Assembly: GCF_033115175.1 (NCBI RefSeq)
Contig: NC_084835.1
Location: 60,060,448-60,124,447, forward strand
DNA: 64,000 nucleotides
Source: Lepus europaeus
Lineage: Eukaryota > Chordata > Mammalia > Lagomorpha > Leporidae
Direction: 5' to 3'
Positions 9,231-19,216 of this stretch are shown here, in pieces. Below the pieces are notes generated by a model. The model was not told where the DNA came from and did no database searches. It worked only from the letters and a program-made list of their open reading frames with translations. A program made the position numbers and the translations under genes. Positions within the stretch are counted from its first letter, which is position 1, and the number at the start of each line of letters is the position of its first letter.

Positions 9231-10126
9231 GAGTTTGCACGTGTCTTGAAGGTTTCGTGTTTTATCGGATTTGTCTGTCTTTAATGTTTAAGTGATTACC
9301 TAACTCTGATCAGATCTACCCCACAGCTTTGGTTATACGTACTAGTTCTTGGCTGAGCGATTGGACTCTCTAACAGTTTAAATTCTCAAATGGAGTCTAA
9401 CAACTTTGGGACTTCCAGTAGGATCCCTGGAACTCTCAAAGGATGGGACTCTAAATTTGTTAAAGTAACAACTGTTTGAGTCTATTCAAATTATGCAGTG
9501 TATTAAAATATTGTAAATGATGTCGGACCTATGTTGTATTCATGTTTTTGCTTTCCAGCTAAGGTGGTATTATAAGTTTTTATGTTTTAAACTTGTTTCT
9601 TTTACAGATCTGCTTTTGCAAAAACTATAGTGTCTCTTTTTAACAGTGTCTGCTTAATGGGTTACTCTGCCATTTCTAAAGTTAGGTCATGTAAGCTCTT
9701 TTTAGCTCTGTTAAGTAGTTCTAAGTTATGTAATCATTTTGTGTACTAACTCTTATGTTCAAGGTGTTTATTTCTGGTTTATTCAATAACAAAAAACATA
9801 AAATTCATGTTCTGTCAAGGTAATCTATTGTGTACTCTACTGTCTCTGTTAAGTTCAAATAGATGAAAAGCATTGCTAAATACCTTTATGATTAGATCTG
9901 GTCTAAAAGTGTTAAGATCATCCTGTCTAATAAAGGGCTATCATTTCAGGAATTCTATTCTAACCAGATACTCTAAGTTCTCTTGGCACCTTTAACAAAC
10001 TTTCTAAAAATCAAAGTTCTAAATTCTCTAAACTTTTGGTATCTCCAAAAGGGCCCCTGGAGATATCAAAAGATATACAGAGATAATAACCAATTGGGAT
10101 GTTTAAAAGTGCTGCCAAGATGTAAA
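9231..10126 (+). other. AT-rich untranslated stretch between pol and the env remnant
   Basis: About 900 bp with stops in all frames and base composition unlike gag-pol. No retroviral gene or host repeat is recognised. It contains acceptor-like tracts (TTGTTTCTTTTACAG ending about 9607; TTTTTGCTTTCCAG ending about 9559). It may be decayed viral sequence from another virus or captured host DNA. Confidence 0.6.
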
Positions 10127-10693
10127 ATGATTCAACACTCTACTAAAATTCCTCACAACCCACAGGAACAGGCTAATGTGGAAAAAAAAAAAAAACACAC
10201 ACACACAAAAAACAAACAAAAAAAAAACCATCAATGCCTCAAAAAACAGTTATTAAAACAAAAAGGGGGAGTGGCTACCCCCCATCTACAGTTACATAAG
10301 GCCTTGTTTACTATCAATATTTTAGATTTTTTGAAAGGGTCAAGGGAGTCAAGGTTCCAAAAACATTGGGGACATTTAACCGCTAAACCTCAGATGCTCG
10401 TTAGATGGAGAGACCCTCTCACCCGACTCTGGAGAGGGCCTGACCCACTGATTCAGTTGGAAAGAGGATTTGGCTGTGTGTTCCCCATAGGGGAGTTGAC
10501 TCCAATTTGAATACCGGCCAGAAATATCAGGCCTATGCCCGATGCAAGTAACAACCCACCCAGGGAGCAGTTTGCCCCTGAGGGGGATCCCCTTGTCTTC
10601 CCTCTTCCAGAAACGGATGGAGATCCAGAGGCAGGTGATGATGCGGACGCTACTCTTCACTGTGATCCTGACAAGAAGTGCCCAGCCCAGTGA
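10127..10693 (+). pseudogene. Second, diverged copy of the integrase C-terminus
   Basis: The translation resembles the end of the intact integrase upstream (its residues from about 717), about 70% identical over 94 aligned residues by eye. The shared blocks include HQCLK, ALFTINIL, RGPDPLI and RGFGCVFPIGE. An A/CA-rich simple repeat (about 10179-10227) interrupts it at the position of the catalytic-Glu helix. The conserved Trp codon before the PARN motif is now a stop (TGA, 10508-10510). After that stop the frame runs on to about 10693 and overlaps the env leader, as the true end of pol does in many retroviruses. It therefore represents the pol-env junction of a related but distinct virus, joined here by recombination. 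Confidence 0.88.
10590..10610 (+). other. Probable env splice acceptor
   Basis: A long pyrimidine tract ending in CTTCCAG stops six bases before an ATG at 10617. This is the usual position of an env-message acceptor and would pair with the donor at 4750/4751. Confidence 0.6.
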
Positions 10694-10793
10694 CGGGGGA
10701 TTCAATGACCCAAACGTGATCATCAAAACACTTCAGGAGGACCTAAAAAAGATGAAGAGAACTCCAAGAAAGCCCCCTTTGGACGGGCCTTAA
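10617..10793 (+). pseudogene. env: Env leader remnant
   Basis: Starting at the ATG after the acceptor, the frame encodes a short hydrophobic signal-like stretch (RTLLFTVILT, about residues 9-18), a Gln/Ser/Asp segment and a Lys/Arg-rich end, then stops at 10791. No surface-subunit sequence follows. In other betaretroviruses this position encodes the Env leader peptide. The product, if made, would be 58 residues without receptor-binding or fusion regions. Confidence 0.65.
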
Positions 10794-10934
10794 TGGACTC
10801 TTTCCCTACCTCTTCTCTCTTCTTGGACTGCTTCTTACCCTGCTTTTAATCCTTGCTATTGGCCCATGCATATACAGTTTATACAACAGCACATAGAGGC
10901 AACAAGGGTAAGACAGGTTGAGGTTCATTACTAG
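10784..10934 (+). pseudogene. env: Env transmembrane anchor and tail remnant
   Basis: Right after the leader but in another frame lies a Leu-rich membrane segment ending in GPCI, a motif common at the end of the anchor in gamma- and type D Env proteins. The cytoplasmic tail continues in yet another frame and stops at 10932-10934. Almost all of the surface subunit and the transmembrane ectodomain are missing between this and the leader, so no functional envelope can be made. Confidence 0.75.
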
Positions 10935-10984
10935 AGGTTGCTAGCCACAAAGGGCTATGATCCCCTGAACTGGAGAAGTGTCCC

Positions 10985-11220
10985 CGGTGCTCTCCACATT
11001 GCCAACGACGGGTAAGATTCCGGATGGACCGGAACAACCTAAGACAGGCGGTGGAGAAAGCTCACCACGCTCCCATAATAACAAGTCACGCGACACCCCA
11101 AGACGGGTAAAGCACCCAGCGTCCTGCACCAACCTAAGACAGGGCTCATGGCCAAGCTGCCTGGGTTACCAATGACGGGTAAGGGCAAGGACGGCCAGGG
11201 GCAACCTAAGACAGGGACCG
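10985..11220 (+). promoter_or_regulatory. CTE-like RNA export element with three repeat units
   Basis: Three units each contain GACGGGTAA (11007, 11102, 11174) followed by CAACCTAAGACAGG (11035-11048, 11130-11143, 11202-11215). These are the paired internal-loop sequences of the Mason-Pfizer/SRV constitutive transport element, which binds NXF1 (TAP) and exports unspliced RNA. In the first unit TTCCGG/CCGGAA closes a hairpin between the two halves. The position, between env and the polypurine tract, is the same as in type D viruses. The known CTE has two such units. Confidence 0.88.
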
Positions 11221-11231
11221 CGTGCTAAAAC

Positions 11232-11244
11232 AAAAAAGGGGGAA
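11232..11244 (+). other. Polypurine tract
   Basis: AAAAAAGGGGGAA ends two bases before the 3' LTR. It would prime plus-strand DNA synthesis. Confidence 0.9.
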
Positions 11245-11246
11245 TA

Positions 11247-11635
11247 TGTGGGGAAATTAGTTACATGATGGACCCCAGGGGAAGTAAGGTGGGCGGAATC
11301 CAAAGTTGTTTACCACTAAAACTGATTGGTTGCGCAACATCAGGGGAGGTAACAAAACTAGTAACAAGTGTATAGACATATGGCTAGTCCTATAGAAAGC
11401 CCCCCGTAAGGTGAATTTTTAAGTGGTTGGCTGGTCCTTAGCCCTGCCCCAATGACTCTGCAGTTTTGTACTATAAAAGGTTCTGTTTCTCAGGAAGTAA
11501 ATGAGTCCTTGCTAGACTTGGCTCCCCGCTGCGTCTGATTGTCTCCGGGATCGGGAGGCTGGGGAACGGACGAGCTGCGCACTCACCTTTCCTCGGACCC
11601 AGTCCATCCTTGTACGGGTGGACTAAGACCCAGCA
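11247..11635 (+). repeat. 3' LTR (389 bp)
   Basis: It has the same length as the 5' LTR and the same sequence at every position compared by eye. It ends in CA, directly before the target duplication. Confidence 0.98.
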
Positions 11636-11641
11636 GATTCC
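11636..11641. repeat. 6-bp target-site duplication of the provirus, right copy
   Basis: GATTCC, identical to 4294-4299. It also lies within the left target duplication of the adjoining SINE. Confidence 0.95.
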
Positions 11642-11647
11642 AATTCC

Positions 11648-11949
11648 TTTTTTTTTTTTAATTTGACAGATGGAGTTAGAGAGACAGAGAGAAAGGTCTT
11701 CCTTCCGTTGGTTCACCCCCCAAATGTGCACCTGGCGCTGCACAGATCTGAAGCCAGGAGCCAGGTACTTCTTCCTTGTCTCCCATGTGGGTGCAGGGCC
11801 CAAGCACTTGGGCCATCCTCCACTGCCTTCCCGGGCCACAGCAGAGAGATGGACTGGAAGAGGGGCAGCTGGGACTAGAACCCGGTGCCCATATGGGGTG
11901 CCGGCGCTGCAGGAGGAGGTTTAGCCTAGTGAGCCACGGTGCCGGCCCC
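11648..11949 (-). mobile_element. Young CSINE pre-dating the provirus
   Basis: The T-run at the left, CTCCATTTGGTTCACC-type core and GTGCCGGCCCC at the right show a minus-strand copy. AATGATTCCAATT at 11950-11962 is repeated to its left, but that left copy is now split between 4291-4299 and 11642-11645 by the provirus. Confidence 0.92.
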
Positions 11950-12050
11950 AATGATTCCAATTTCATCACATCCTCACCGACACCTGGTATTTTCTGTCTT
12001 TCAAATGATAGCCATGTCAATGCGTGTGAGGTGGTGTCTTTGTGCTCTAG
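11950..12050 (-). mobile_element. Old L1M fragment, continuation
   Basis: TTTCATCACATCCTCACCGAC and TTTCAAATGATAGCCATG continue the antisense L1 that ends at 4293 on the far side of the provirus and SINE. Confidence 0.85.
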
Positions 12051-12837
12051 GGGAGGAGTTTTTAAAGGGTTAAGATAGGGAGCGGTGGTGAGCGAGGCAC
12101 TTCTGTGCCTCTGTGCTCTTCCCACTGGAGTCACCACCTCTCGCTCCTGACCTGGTTGAGCTTCCTGGCCCTTCCCCAGCCCCCTAAATGAGGACTGCTG
12201 GTTTGGGTTGGATTGGGTGACATCCAAAACCCCAGCAGGGAGGTATAATTATCAGTTCTGCAGAGTTGGCAGGCACTTAAAAGGCTATTGCCTAATAATA
12301 ACAATAGCAATAGCAACAGTGGCGACAGCCAGCCATTGAGCCATTACTGCTGATTAGGTTCTGTTCACTTAAGGTTCACAACCATCCCAATCCCACTTTA
12401 CAAGTGCGCAAAGTGAGACTGAGCTCAAAGTGACACAGCTGGTCAAGAGGAATGCTGAGATCTGAACTTGGCCTAGCCCTAGAGTCTATACGCTCATCCT
12501 CAGACCTCCTTGTGTGGACCAGTGGGAATCTGCACATGTGGTGGTGCACAGGTGGGTGCTTAGTAACTATTTGGTGACAAAATAAGGCTCGTGAGACTGC
12601 TTTGAAACAGCTTCAGATAGCACAAGGCTCCCCAAGACTCTCGCTCCACTGAAGACCACTTCCTGGGCTGTAGTAGTGTCCAGAATAAGTTGAGAGAGGG
12701 TCTCCTGTGAGTGATCTGCGGCAGGCGTGGTTAGGGACTTGGAGGGGAGGTCTTAGATGGGCTTGGAGCATCCTCTGTGAGAGGGACAGGAAGGGCTAAG
12801 CCGCTGCGGTGTTGGATAATAAAAAATTCATGTAGAG
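12051..12837. other. Intergenic sequence with a MIR-like fragment
   Basis: About 12385-12500 resembles an antisense MIR (CCCACTTTACAAG..., ACTGAGCTCAAAGTGACACAGCTGG). The rest shows nothing recognisable. Confidence 0.5.
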
Positions 12838-13160
12838 GTTGGAGTTTGGCCTAGCAGTTCAGATGCTGGTTTGTTCAAACATCTGCATCCCATATCATGG
12901 TGCCTGGGATTCAAATCCTCGCTCTGCTCCTGATTCCAGCTTCTCGCTAATGCAGACTCTGGAAGATAGCAGGTGATGGCTCATGCACTGGGGTCCACGC
13001 CCCACCCATGTAGGAGACCTGGATTGAGTTCCTGGCTTTTGGCTTCAGCACAGCTCAGCCCAGTTCCTGCTGTTGCAGGTATTTGGGAAGTGATTGGGAG
13101 ATCTTTGTGTTTCTTCCTCTATCTCTCTGCTTCTCAAATAATAAAAGAAAAAAAGCCTTT
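12838..13160 (+). mobile_element. Old CSINE, sense
   Basis: The head (CAGTTCAGATGCTGG, GGGATTCAAATCCTCGCTCTG) precedes the body and an ATAATAAAAGAAAAA tail. It is diverged. Confidence 0.85.
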
Positions 13161-13466
13161 GTTCAGGGTTTCTGGCATGGAACTTCTGAAACCCATGGAA
13201 TTTCCAGAGTGACAGAAATAGCTGTTTTATACATGAGCCCCGTGGATCACCCTTGAGTTTAGGCTAATGAGGTGACACATGGTGGGTCCCTAGCTAGCTC
13301 CAGGATGCTGGCTGGTCACCAGAAAGAGCAACCATGTGATCAGAGACTGGGACTTCGAGCCAGGCGGATCTCCTGAGATCTGGGGAGGGATGGAGAACTG
13401 GAGATGGAGTTCACTCCTGTGGCTAATGGTTTATTCCCATCATGCCCAGGGATTGAAACCGCAGTG
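13161..13466. other. Unique intergenic sequence
   Basis: Nothing recognisable between two SINEs. Confidence 0.5.
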
Positions 13467-13815
13467 GCCGGCGCCACGGCTCAATAGGCTAATCCTCCGC
13501 CTGCAGCGCCAGCACCCTGGGTTCTAGTCCCGGTTGGGGTGCCGAATTCTGTCCTCTTCCAGTCCAGCTCTCTGCTGTGGCCCGGGAAGGCAGTGGAGGA
13601 TGGCCCAAGTGCTTGGGCCTTGCCACCCGCATGGGAGACCAAGAGAAGCACCTGGCTCCTGGTTTCAGATCGGCACAGCGCGCCTGCCATGGCGGCCATT
13701 TGGGGGATGAACCAACGGAAGGAAGACCTTTCTCTCTGTCTCTCTCTCTCTAACTCTGCCTGTCAAAAAAAAACCCAAAAACCAAAAAACAAAAAAAAAA
13801 TTTAAAAAAAAAAAG
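13467..13815 (+). mobile_element. Young CSINE, sense
   Basis: The head GGCCGGCGCCACGGCTCAAT and a long A-rich tail are intact. Flanks GAAACCGCAGT and GAAACCCCAGT are a near-perfect target duplication. Confidence 0.93.
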
Positions 13816-13825
13816 AAACCCCAGT

Positions 13826-14329
13826 AAAAGCTGACACTGACGCTCGATGCAGCCTCCTGTTTGGGGAGCCCATTGATGTGCCAGGACAGGGAAGGCACAG
13901 AGGATCTGCATGTGAGACCCTTTCAGACCTTGCCCTGTGTGTGTCCTTTACATCTGTCTTTTACATCCAGACCTTCCCTGAGCTCCATGAGCAGTTCGAG
14001 TGAATTACAGAACTGAGGGAGGTGGGGGGTTCCAGGGTTTGTGGCTGTTGTCTGATGTGAGGGCAGTGTTGTGAAAGTCCGAGGGTGGGCTAATTTCAGT
14101 GGTGACTGCCACACTTAGGTTGCGATGCACCAGTGGCTGTGTGACCAATGATGTTGACATAGAATACGTGGTTACACCAAGGCTTGGTGCGGGAAGCCTT
14201 GCAGCTTGGATGAAATGTGCCAGACTACCCTCCGGGAGTGGCCCTGGCCCCAGGCTGAGTGACAACTGTTGGAGGCTGTTTCTGCACATTCTGGGGTAAT
14301 CATTGCTCAAGTAGGGTTTTTTTTCCCCA
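13826..14329. other. Unique intergenic sequence
   Basis: No gene or repeat recognised. Confidence 0.5.
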
Positions 14330-14645
14330 AGATTTATTTTATTTATGTGAAAGGTGGAGTTGGAGAGAGAGAGAAAGAGAGAGAGAGAGAGATCGTTTGT
14401 TCACTGGTTCACTCCCAAATGCCTTCAACAGCCAGGGCTGGGCCAAGCTGAAGCCAGGAACAACTTCTGGGTCTCCCACATGGGTGCAGGAGTCCAAATG
14501 CTTACACTGTCCTCCTCTGTTTTCCCAGGCATATTAGTAGAAAGCTGGGTCAGAAGTGGAGCAGCCGGGACTCAAATGGGCACCCATATGGGATGCTGGT
14601 GCTGCAGGCCACAGCTTTAATCCTCTGTACCACAGTGGTGGCCCC
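14330..14645 (-). mobile_element. CSINE, antisense
   Basis: AAGATTTATTTTATTTATGTG at the left is the reversed tail, then a GA-rich run, and the head ends in GGTGGCCCC. Confidence 0.9.
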
Positions 14646-15966
14646 GAGTTATTTTAATTCTCTTCTTGCTTTCTAAGATTGGGTCAGGATGAAGGATTTT
14701 TTACATGAAAAATTGAGTTTTAAAATTTTATATATTTTTGTGGTTAACATATTTTTAGTTTACAGTCAAAGGCTTAATGGTTCTACTAAATAAAGAGTTC
14801 AACAACAACAAGAAAGACCATAGTCCAGGAGGAAAATAGACAAGGGCTATAAATAATAAAGTGAAAAGATCAACATCACTCATATAACTTTAAAATAGTC
14901 ACCAACTCATTAAAACTATAGTAGTAAGTCAACTTGTTTGACAAAGATTTAAAACAAAATTTGACAAAACACTGTGTTTGTAGCAAAACTGATAAACACA
15001 GGAAGTTATTTTCTTTTTAAATTTTAGTTCCCACATCTAAGAACATAGAGTATTTTTCTTTCTGTGTCTGGCTTAATATGATATCCCCCAGTTCCAACCG
15101 TTTTGCTGCAAATGATAGAATTCCATTCTTTTTCTTATAGCTGAATAATCTTCTATAATATATATATTTCTTGTATAATATACACACAATCACTTTTTTA
15201 TCTATTTATCTGATGATAAACACCTCGGTTGATTCCATATTTTAGCTATGGTGAACAGTGCTGCCATAAACAATGGTGGAGCAGGTATCTCTTTGATAAA
15301 AGTAATTCATATCTTGGGGGCATATACCTAGTAGTGGGATTCACGGATCATAGGGCCGATATTTCTAGTTCTTCAAGAAATCTTTATACTGTTTTCCACA
15401 GTGGCTGCACTAAGTTATATTCTCCCCAGCGCTGTGTAAGAGTTTCCCCTTTTCCACATCCTTGTCAGCACTTGTTGCTCTCTTTTGGATAACAGCCTTT
15501 CTTACAGGGATAAGCTGATATCTCATTGTGGTTTTCATTTGCATTTCCCCAGTGGCTAGTGCTTTTTTATATATTTGTTGGACATTTGTATTTCTTTTGA
15601 GAACTGTCTAGTCAGGTCCTTTGCCCATTGCTTAACTGGATTGGATGTTTCTCTGTTGTTGAGTTCTTTGAGCTGCTGATATATTCTGGATATTAATCAT
15701 TTGCCAGACTAGTAGTTGCAAATATTTTCTCCCATTCTGCTAGCTGTCTCTTCACCCTATTGTTTTCTTCCCTGTACGAAGCTTCTGAGTTTGATAGAAT
15801 CCCAGTTGTTTAGTTTTGCTCTTACGGTTTGTGCTTTGGGAGTCTTCTCTAAGAAGTCATGCCCTACACCAGTGTCTTGAACTGTTTGCCTTACATTTTT
15901 TTCTAGCTGTTTCAAAGTTTCAATTCTTAAATTTAGATCTTTGATCCATCTTGAGTTAATTTTTGT

Positions 15967-15969
15967 ATA

Positions 15970-16000
<31 letters not shown>

Positions 16001-16017
16001 TTATATATATATATATG
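15967..16017. repeat. (GT)n(AT)n microsatellite
   Basis: A GT run passes directly into TA repeats within the old L1. Confidence 0.9.
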
Positions 16018-16664
16018 GTTTCACTCTTCTACATGTATGCATTCAGTTTTGCCAGCACCCTTTGTTGAAGAGACTATTCTTACTCCACTGTATTGTCTTA
16101 GCACTTTTGCCAAAAATTAGCCAGTTATATGTACATGGATTAATTTTTAGGTGCTCTGTTCTATTCCATTGATCTATGTGTTGGTTTTTATGCCATGACC
16201 ATGATGTTTTGGTTACCAGAGCTTTGTAGTGTGCTTTGAAGTCGGGTATTGTGATGCCCCCAGCTTGTTTTTCTTGCTTGGAATCACTTTGGCTATTCTG
16301 GGTGTTCTATAATTCTATATAAATTTTTCAGAAAAGAATTCCATTGATCATTTGATAGGGATTGCATTGAATCTGTAGATTGCTTTAGATAGTATAGACA
16401 TTTTAATGATATTCTTCTAATCATTAAGCAAGGAACATCTCATTTTTTGGTGTCCTTGATTTTTTTCATTAATGTTTTATAATTTACAGTGTATAGATCT
16501 TTTTCTTCTTTGGCTCATTTTATTCCCAAACATGTGATTATTTTTGTGGCTATTGTGAGTGGGATTTCCTTTTTGGCAAGTTTATTATTGATGTATAAAG
16601 AAAAGCTACTGTATCTTTTTATGTTGCTGTAACCTGCAACTTTACTGAATTGGTTGATCAGTTC

Positions 16665-16716
16665 TTTTTTTTTTTTTAAAGATTTATTTATTTATTTGAA
16701 AGGCAGAGTTACACAG

Positions 16717-16768
<52 letters not shown>

Positions 16769-16999
16769 CTTCCATCTGCTGGTTCACTCCCCAGATGGCC
16801 ACAACAGCCAGAGCTGGATCCATCCGGAGTCTCTTACATGGGTACAGGGGCCCAAGGACTTGGGCCATCTTCTACTGCTTTCCTATGCCATAATAGAGAG
16901 CTGGATCAGAAGAGGAGCAGCCAGGACTAGAACTGGCAACCATATGGCATGCTGGCACTGTAGGTGGCAGCTTGATCTGCTATGCCACAGTGCTGGCCC
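16665..16999 (-). mobile_element. CSINE with a long GA run, inside the L1
   Basis: A T-run, AAAGATTTATTTATTTATTTG and about 47 bases of GA repeat (16719-16765) precede the body. The head ends CACAGTGCTGGCCC. L1 text continues on either side, with GGTTGATCAGTTCT repeated as GCTGGTCAGTTCT. Confidence 0.93.
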
Positions 17000-17965
17000 A
17001 GCTGGTCAGTTCTAACAGCTTTTTGGTGGCGTGCTTAGGTTTTTCCATGTACAACATCATGGCATCTGCAAACATGATAATTTGACTTCTTCCTCTCTAA
17101 ATTTTGATACCCTTTATTTCTTTCTGCTCCCTAATTACTCTTGCTATTACTCTCAGTACTATACTGAGTCAGAGTGATGAAAATGGGCAGCCTTTTTGTG
17201 TTCCAGAACTGAGGAGAAATGTTTTCAACTTTTCCCCATTCAGTATTGGAGTGGCTGTTTGTTGTAGATAGTCCTTATAATATTTAGATATCTTCCTTCT
17301 ATACCTAGTTTCTGGGGAGCTTTTATCATGAAGGGATGTTGAATCTTACCAGATGCTTTCTCTGTATCTGTTGGGATGATCATATGGGTTTTATTCATTC
17401 TCTTGATGTGATTTATGATGTTTATTGACTTGTGAATGTTGAACTACCCTTCCATCTCTTGGATAACTCCCACTTGATCGTGGTGTATGATATTTTTGAT
17501 GTAGTATTGGATTCGATTTGCTAGTATTTTGTGAATTTTTGCATCTATGCTCATCAAGGAAATTGATCTGTAGTTTTCTTTTTGTGTTGTGTCTTTGGAT
17601 TTGATATCAGAGCAATGCTGGCCTTGTTAAGAGTTTGGCTAGGTTCCATCCTGTTCAATAATTTGGAGTAGTTTGGAAAGTATTGTAGTTATTTCCCCTT
17701 TAAATGTTTTGTAGAATTCCATGGTAAATCCATCAGGTAATAGACTTTTCTTTGATGGGAGACTTTTAATTACTACCTCAATGTCAATGCTTGTTATAGG
17801 TCTGTTTAGATTGTCTGTCTCTTCTTGATTTAATCATGGTAGTTTCTATATATTCAAGAATTTATCCATTTCTTCAAGGGTTTCCAATTTGTTAACACCT
17901 ACTTAGTTGTTAATAGTAGTTTCTTATGATCCTTTGTATTTCTGTGTTAGTTTTAATATCTTCTT

Positions 17966-18412
17966 CTTTTTTTTTAAACTTTTATTTAATGAATATAAAT
18001 TTCCAATGTACAGCTTATGGATTACAATGGCTTCCCCCTCCCATGACTTCCCTCTCACCCACAACCCTCCCCTCTCCCACTCCCTCTCCCCTTCCATTCA
18101 CATCAAGATTCATTTTCAATTCTCTTTATATACAGAAGATCAATTTAGTATATATTAAGTAAAGATTTCAATAGTTTACACCCACATAGAAACACAAAGT
18201 GAAAAATACTGTTTGAGTACTAGTTATAGCATTAAATCAAAATGTACAGCACATTAAGGACAGAGATCCCACATGAGGAGCAAGTGCACAGCGACTCCTG
18301 TTGTTGACCCAACAAATTGACACTCTAGTTTATGGCGCCAGTAACCACCCTAGGCTCTCGTCATGAGTTGCCAAGGCTGTGGAAGCCTTCCAAGTTCTCC
18401 AACTCTGATCAT
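17966..18412 (-). mobile_element. Young 5'-truncated L1 (3' UTR only) inside the old L1
   Basis: A T-run at the left is followed by about 440 bp that I recognise as the antisense of a rabbit L1 3' UTR (for example CATTAAGGACAGAGATCCC, GAGTTGCCAAGGCTGTGGAA). AGTTTTAATATCTTCTT flanks it on both sides (17949-17965 and 18413-18429), a clear target duplication. It contains no coding sequence. Confidence 0.9.
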
Positions 18413-19099
18413 AGTTTTAATATCTTCTTTTTATCTCTAATTTTGAGTTTTTTCTTAGTCTGGCTAAGGTTCTATTTTGCTTATCTTAAAAACAGCTTTT
18501 TGTTTTATATTTTTTAGTTTCATTTCTGCTCTGATTCTTATTTCTCACCTCTGCTAATTTAGGGTTTGATTTTTTTTCTAAGTTTTTGAGATGCATCATT
18601 ATATTTATTTGAGATTTTTTTCTTTAACTATATGCCTTTATTGCTATAAACTTCCCTCTTCATACCACTTTTGATATATCCCACAGATTTTGATACATTG
18701 TCTCTTCACTTTTATTCAAGAAAGATTTTTTTATTGCCTTTCCAATGTTTTCTAGGACTCATTGATCATTCAGTTAGCATATTGTTGATTTTTGCACTTA
18801 TTCCTTTGTGGTCTGAGAAGATTCATGGTATGATTTGAATCTTTTATAATTTACTGAGTCTTGATTTGCGGCCTACCAAATGGTCTGTCCTAGAAAATGT
18901 TTCATGTGCTGATGAGAAGAATGTATTACTGTAGCTTTGTGAAATGTTCTGTAAATGTCTGCTCATTCCATTTGCTCCATAGTATGGTTCAACTCTGATG
19001 TATCTTTATTTTCTGTCTGGATGATTTGTTCATTGATGACAGAGGGGTGTTGATATCCTTATGCTGTACTGCAGTGTATCTCTCCCTTTAAGTCTAATA

Positions 19100-19100
19100 T

Positions 19101-19188
<88 letters not shown>

Positions 19189-19216
19189 TGTGTTGGGTGC
19201 ATATATATATATATAT
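19100..19216. repeat. (TC)n(TA)n compound microsatellite
   Basis: TC repeats to about 19142, TA repeats to 19185, then a second TA run at 19201-19216. Confidence 0.95.

Larger units (their letters stand above)
4300..11635 (+). mobile_element. Endogenous betaretrovirus-like provirus, 7336 bp, identical LTRs, env-deleted
   Basis: This is a complete LTR-to-LTR provirus with order LTR, primer site, gag, pro, pol, env remnant, CTE-like element, polypurine tract, LTR. The class II assignment rests on the Lys-type primer site, two successive -1 frame changes (gag to pro to pol), the 6-bp target duplication, YMDD reverse transcriptase and a D-type RNA-export motif. gag, pro and pol have no internal stops or frameshifts beyond the expected ones. 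env is reduced to its leader and membrane anchor. LTR identity implies very recent integration. The known rabbit family RERV-H (once reported as human retrovirus 5) is an obvious relative to compare, but I cannot confirm membership here. Confidence 0.97.

Noticed and set aside
10900..10917. Possible fourth CTE unit (GGGTAAGACAGG)
   Set aside because: It is a short hybrid of the two half motifs lying inside the env tail remnant and lacks the spacing of the other three units.
11676..12227. 183-codon minus-strand frame and similar frames in other SINEs
   Set aside because: These are translations of CSINE sequence, which is non-coding.
16719..16765. Regular short repeats as a possible CRISPR-like array
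   Set aside because: These and the other arrays are simple microsatellites without spacers, in a mammalian genome.
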